The notes under the pieces were generated by a model. That model did no database searches. It saw nothing but the letters and a program-made list of their open reading frames with translations, and was not told the origin of the DNA. A program made the position numbers and the translations under genes. Positions 60,493-64,000 of a stretch of 64,000 nt of DNA are shown piece after piece. Source of the DNA: Oscillospiraceae bacterium. GTDB taxonomy: Bacteria; Bacillota; Clostridia; Oscillospirales; CAG-272. Location: positions 1-64,000 of the forward strand of contig SVTF01000006.1 in NCBI GenBank assembly GCA_015063905.1, given 5' to 3'. Within the stretch, counting starts at the first letter, position 1. Every line of letters begins with the position of its first letter.

Positions 60493-61896
60493 ATGTCTAC
60501 ACAAGCCATATCAAAGGCGCAGCACCGACACACCAAGGATATGACCGTGGGAAACCCCTATTCCCAAATGATCTCCTTTGCGCTTCCCGTGCTGCTAAGT
60601 CAACTGTTTCAGCAATTATACAATACCGCCGACGCGCTTATTGTCGGCAATTTCCTCAGTACAAACGCGCTTGCCGCGGTCAGCTCATCGGGAACGCTCA
60701 TTTTCTTGTTTATCAGCTTTTTTACAGGCACGGCAATGGGCGCGGGAGTTGTTATTTCAAGGTATTTCGGCGCGGGCGATCCCGATAAAGTATCAAGAGC
60801 AATACACACAAATATAGCATTCGGTCTTGTCAGCGGAATAATTCTGACAGTGGTGGGTGTGATTTTCACGCCGACTCTGCTTGTCTGGATGAACACTGAC
60901 CCCGAGGTGCTTCCCGAAGCCATTGAATATTTCAGGTTTTTCTTCTCAGGCATTCTTGCTTTGGTTATGTATAACATATTCCGCGGAATTCTCAATGCGC
61001 TGGGCGACAGCAAAAGGCCCCTTTATTACCTTATTTTCTCATCCATTTTGAATGTTGTCCTTGATCTCTTGTTCGTAGGCGTATTCGGTTGGGGCGTGTG
61101 GAGCGCCGCGGTAGCCACGATCATCTCGCAGGTCGCAAGTTGCGTGCTGTGCCTGATCCATCTTTGCAAAAAAGGTAATATTTTTACGGTGGAGCTTAAA
61201 AAAATACGGTTCCACATAGATATGCTAAAGGAGATCATCCGATTTGGACTGCCAAGCGGCGTGCAAAATTCGGTAATCGCCTTGGCAAACGTTATCGTTC
61301 AGGCGCAGATAAATTCTTTCGGCAAATTTGCCACCGCCGCATATGGAACTCACGCGAAAATTGAAGGCTTTGGCTTTTTGCCCATAACCAGCTTCAATAT
61401 GGCGACCACCACGTTTATCAGCCAGAATCTTGGCGCAAAGCAGTATGACCGCGCGCGCAAGGGCGCGAGATTCGGTATTATTACAGCCGTCCTATGTGCC
61501 GAAGTGATAGGAATACTTACCTATATATTTGCCCCATATCTTATCGCTCTGTTCGATAGCTCTCCGCAAGTTATTGCTCTTGGCGTGCAGCAGGCAAGAA
61601 CTGTAACTCTCTTTTATTTCTTGCTTGCTCTGTCACATGCCATCGCCGCGGTGTGTCGCGGAGCGGGAAAAGCGTTTGTCCCAATGTTTGTTATGCTGTC
61701 CGTCTGGTGCGTCATTCGTATAGCATATATCGCGATAATCATGAACTTTATCGGAGAGATACAGTACATATATTGGGCATACCCAATAACATGGGCTATA
61801 AGCTCAGTCATCTACCTTATTTATTATAAGTTCTCCGATTGGATACACGGATTTGACAAAAAGTCTTCCGTATCCTTATCCAAGACACAAGCATAA
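60493..61896 (+). CDS. MATE-family efflux transporter
   Basis: 467 aa with twelve membrane segments. Family features: PVLLSQLFQQLYNTADALIVG in helix 1, GAGVVISRYFGAGD, FRGILNALGDSKRPL, and the repeated pattern in the second half (FGLPSGVQNSVIALANVIVQ). MATE proteins export cationic drugs, dyes or metabolites using Na+ or H+ gradients. The ATG has GGAG upstream and follows the unknown gene by 11 nt. It ends the ogg operon at the terminator 61897-61926. Confidence 0.95.
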   Translation: MSTQAISKAQHRHTKDMTVGNPYSQMISFALPVLLSQLFQQLYNTADALIVGNFLSTNALAAVSSSGTLIFLFISFFTGTAMGAGVVISRYFGAGDPDKVSRAIHTNIAFGLVSGIILTVVGVIFTPTLLVWMNTDPEVLPEAIEYFRFFFSGILALVMYNIFRGILNALGDSKRPLYYLIFSSILNVVLDLLFVGVFGWGVWSAAVATIISQVASCVLCLIHLCKKGNIFTVELKKIRFHIDMLKEIIRFGLPSGVQNSVIALANVIVQAQINSFGKFATAAYGTHAKIEGFGFLPITSFNMATTTFISQNLGAKQYDRARKGARFGIITAVLCAEVIGILTYIFAPYLIALFDSSPQVIALGVQQARTVTLFYFLLALSHAIAAVCRGAGKAFVPMFVMLSVWCVIRIAYIAIIMNFIGEIQYIYWAYPITWAISSVIYLIYYKFSDWIHGFDKKSSVSLSKTQA

Positions 61897-61926
61897 CAAA
61901 AAAGCTGCCATTGGCAGCTTTTTTGT
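61897..61926. terminator. Terminator after the MATE gene, usable from both sides
   Basis: AAGCTGCC and GGCAGCTT form the stem, with A6 before and T6 after, so either strand can terminate here. Confidence 0.92.
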
Positions 61927-61929
61927 CAT

Positions 61930-61965
61930 AAAGGGAAGGCTTGTTACAAGCCTTCCCTTTTGCTT
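61930..61965 (-). terminator. Second hairpin, after the solute-binding protein gene
   Basis: AAAGGGAAGGCTTG pairs with CAAGCCTTCCCTTT around TTA. The T-run is short on either side. Together with the previous hairpin it probably ends the minus-strand transcript. Confidence 0.65.
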
Positions 61966-61973
61966 GATCGAAT

Positions 61974-63461
61974 TTATTTCAATCCTTTATAGAAATTATC
62001 AAAACCATCCTGTTGGGCATTTACGTGTCTTGCAAACCACGATGACAGTCCTCCTTCGGAGCCTGCGGGATTGGTGAGACGCACCATGCATCCTCCAAGT
62101 GTTTCCCAGTTCATTGTGTTGGCAACAGTGGTTGTGTTCTGATAGGTAAATCCAACGTCAGTGCAGACTCCGGCCCAGATAATATCCAGCATTCTGGCGT
62201 CATCCGGAACGTCAGCAACCTGTTTTCCCAGCACCTTCTCGTAGAAGGTGACCTTAACATTGCTACTGTAGAAGTTATACATCTCAAGCGTTTCGCCCAC
62301 CATTTTCTTATCCTTAACGTACGTGGGGATACAGATGTTTCCGCCGTATTGCAAGGCTCTGTACTGCTTTTGATTGCTATCGTACATGGGGAGAGGCAAT
62401 ACACCGAATTCAATGTCATAATTGAGATACTCAGGAAGATGTATTGTGTCATACACCGACATAAGAACTCTGTTGGAGGTCAAGGACAGCGCGGTTGAAT
62501 CGTGAACCACCTTGACGCCGTAATCCACCCACGCGCACTCCGACTCGGAGAGGTCGGCGAGCTTATTGATGACTGTATCTATTTTCGAATAATACTTGTC
62601 ACTGTTAAGCATTACCTTATATGAACCGCTTGCGTCCTGCTCCATGATATTCATACCCGAAGCGTGTATGTAAGACATATAGGGCTCCCACGCCACCGCG
62701 GAATAACCGAATTTATCATCATCCGTTTTGCCATCTCCGGTGTTATCGATGTATACCAGATTAGCTATAGCCATCATCTTATCCAGCGTCCACTCATAAT
62801 CGTCGACAAGCTCATAAGGTGTTTTTCCTTCAAACACCTCGGCATTTGAATACTGCTCCATCATACCCTTATTGAATGAAATAAGATACGCGAACAGAAT
62901 GTTACAATCTCCAAATCCAAGATATCTGTGACCCTTAAGCTCTATTGAATCCATAAAAGGAAGATTCCAATATTCCGCGTCGAGATTGACGGCATCTAGA
63001 TCATTGAAATCCATAAGATAGGATTCGCTGATAAGCTGAGGAATTCCAATATTATAGTGTGACAGCAGCATCTCAAGCGTTCCGTCCTTATTGTTAACGG
63101 CATCTCTGAGTATGGCTATATAATCGCTTCGGTTGGTATTGCTATCAACCTTATTTATCATTTCAACTCCGAGATATCTCTTGATCTTTTCCTGTCTTGC
63201 GTATACCGCCTCATCCATCGGGCTTCCGTTACTTTCCTCAAGCACGTAAAACTCGGGGAAGTTGTTGATGGAGCACATATACATAGTGAATTCGGTGCCA
63301 TAATCATTTCTCTCTACTTCAGGGAAATAATCATATTCGTCTTCATCCCCCATATCGTCCAACGCACCGTCATCCTTGGCATTATTATTACACCCGATAA
63401 ACGCAGACAACAGCATAATTAGAACCATTACCAACGTCAATAATTTTATCATTCGCTTCAT
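61974..63461 (-). CDS. Extracellular solute-binding lipoprotein (ABC-transporter type)
   Basis: 495 aa. A lipoprotein signal ends in FIGC (Cys24), followed by an acidic, Asp-rich linker. The rest has the two-lobe pattern of family-1 solute-binding proteins: DGTLEMLLSHYN, VFEGKTPYELVDDYEWTLDKM, the GDGKTDDDKFGYS segment, and VLPLPMYD near the hinge. The likely ligand is an oligosaccharide, by family. No permease or ATPase gene is adjacent. AAAGGAGA precedes the ATG. It has its own promoter (63512-63540) and a close paralog directly upstream, which looks like a tandem duplication. Confidence 0.88.
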   Translation of the reverse strand: MKRMIKLLTLVMVLIMLLSAFIGCNNNAKDDGALDDMGDEDEYDYFPEVERNDYGTEFTMYMCSINNFPEFYVLEESNGSPMDEAVYARQEKIKRYLGVEMINKVDSNTNRSDYIAILRDAVNNKDGTLEMLLSHYNIGIPQLISESYLMDFNDLDAVNLDAEYWNLPFMDSIELKGHRYLGFGDCNILFAYLISFNKGMMEQYSNAEVFEGKTPYELVDDYEWTLDKMMAIANLVYIDNTGDGKTDDDKFGYSAVAWEPYMSYIHASGMNIMEQDASGSYKVMLNSDKYYSKIDTVINKLADLSESECAWVDYGVKVVHDSTALSLTSNRVLMSVYDTIHLPEYLNYDIEFGVLPLPMYDSNQKQYRALQYGGNICIPTYVKDKKMVGETLEMYNFYSSNVKVTFYEKVLGKQVADVPDDARMLDIIWAGVCTDVGFTYQNTTTVANTMNWETLGGCMVRLTNPAGSEGGLSSWFARHVNAQQDGFDNFYKGLK

Positions 63462-63511
63462 TTATGTCTCCTTTCAGGCAGTGCATCAATTGCGAACACA
63501 TCATATACTTT

Positions 63512-63540
63512 ATGATAGCATATATTTCGTCGAAGGTCAA
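63512..63540 (-). promoter_or_regulatory. Promoter of the solute-binding lipoprotein gene
   Basis: Minus strand TTGACC, 17 bp, TATCAT, about 50 nt before the start codon. Confidence 0.7.
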
Positions 63541-63631
63541 TACCAGATATAAACTTGCATTTCCAATATATTTACTTTTTAATTATCCCAAAAAGCTTAT
63601 ATTTCCGCCAAAAGCCTTTAATCAGATGACA

Positions 63632-63660
63632 AAAGGCTATCGCTATCGTCGACAGCCTTT
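63632..63660 (-). terminator. Hairpin after the second solute-binding protein gene
   Basis: AAAGGCT and AGCCTTT pair with an imperfect inner TCG/CGA stem, followed on the minus strand by TTTTG. Confidence 0.65.
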
Positions 63661-63672
63661 GTATCATATTTA

Positions 63673-64000
63673 TCAATCTATACCCTTGTAGAAATTATCA
63701 AATCCGCCCTGCATAGACTGAACGTGTCTTGCAAACCAAGAAGCAAGTCCTCCGTCAGTGCTTTCGGGGTTGGTAAGTCTGATAACACATCCAAGAAGGC
63801 TATCGTTGCCGCCGTCCGTGATCAGCTGAGTTGTTGCGTATGTAAATCCAACCTCTGTACAGATGCTATTCCATATGATATCAAGCATAGCAGCATCGTC
63901 CGGAACGTCTGCAACCTGCTTTCCAAGCACCTTCTCGTAGAAGGTAACCTTTACGTTACTGCTGTAGAAGTTGTACATTTCAAGCGTTTCGCCCACCATC
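63673..64000 (-). CDS. Solute-binding lipoprotein paralog, C-terminal part (runs off the right edge)
   Basis: The last 109 residues are visible; the Met at 63999 is internal. They match the C-terminus of the neighbouring 495-aa protein: MVGETLEMYNFYSSNVKVTF and KVLGKQVADVPDDA are shared nearly word for word, then WFARHV and GFDNFYKG at the end. The middle 40 residues diverge more. A terminator follows, so the two copies are separate transcription units. Confidence 0.85.
   Translation of the reverse strand, partial: MVGETLEMYNFYSSNVKVTFYEKVLGKQVADVPDDAAMLDIIWNSICTEVGFTYATTQLITDGGNDSLLGCVIRLTNPESTDGGLASWFARHVQSMQGGFDNFYKGID

Overview
The window reads as chromosome of a spore-forming, Gram-positive Clostridia-type bacterium (Firmicutes), probably an uncultured gut or rumen Oscillospirales-like organism. 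The taxonomic placement is inference. It rests on an alpha/beta-type small acid-soluble spore protein (6567-6758), the Firmicutes gene orders rimP-nusA-ylxR-ylxQ-infB and yybS-gdpP-rplI-dnaB, lipobox lipoproteins, strong AGGAGG-type ribosome sites, and sigma-A promoters with near-consensus boxes at 16-17 bp spacing. Base composition looks moderate by eye. I see no rRNA, tRNA, CRISPR array, transposase or phage gene.

Layout. 1-6.8 kb: start of a lipoprotein, rnhA, a CAT/E2-fold acyltransferase-like protein, a GH39-like protein with an M29 aminopeptidase, a CPBP membrane protease and the spore protein. 7.1-14.3 kb: carbohydrate metabolism, with a GH2 beta-mannosidase-like enzyme followed by a small HEPN-like ORF, and an AEC transporter / TIM-barrel isomerase / Gfo-Idh-MocA oxidoreductase operon divergent from its likely AraC regulator. 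14.6-17.6 kb: a four-gene envelope-lipid operon (GT8, PlsC-like, CrtO-like, PAP2-like). 17.7-20.8 kb: pepF - pqqD - S26 peptidase - membrane XRE regulator on one apparent transcript. 21.0-22.0 kb: asnA. 22.1-34.9 kb: two paralogous units, each with a giant modular surface protein (1638 and 2122 aa) followed by a near-identical 41-residue peptide; the second unit also carries an HPr-kinase-like ATPase. 35.2-41.6 kb: an 80-bp tandem repeat, an RsmF-type methyltransferase with a HAD phosphatase, a two-component system with two membrane proteins, and a Nudix hydrolase. 41.7-46.9 kb: the nusA-infB operon. 47.3-56.8 kb: yybS-gdpP-rplI-dnaB, then tilS-hpt-ftsH. 56.9-61.9 kb: DUF6062-ytqB-VanY-type carboxypeptidase, divergent from ogg-unknown-MATE. 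62-64 kb: two tandem solute-binding lipoprotein paralogs, the second cut by the right edge.

The most interesting part is the pair of giant-protein/peptide units. The last 29 residues of the two peptides are identical although their codons differ at 13 silent positions. This shows directly that they are real genes under strong protein-level constraint. A PqqD-fold protein, an S26-type peptidase and an HPr-kinase-like protein lie nearby, and these families recur around ribosomally made, modified peptides. No radical SAM, YcaO, lanthipeptide synthetase or dedicated exporter is in the window. A peptide modification, phosphorylation or surface-assembly system built on these parts is therefore a hypothesis, not a demonstration.
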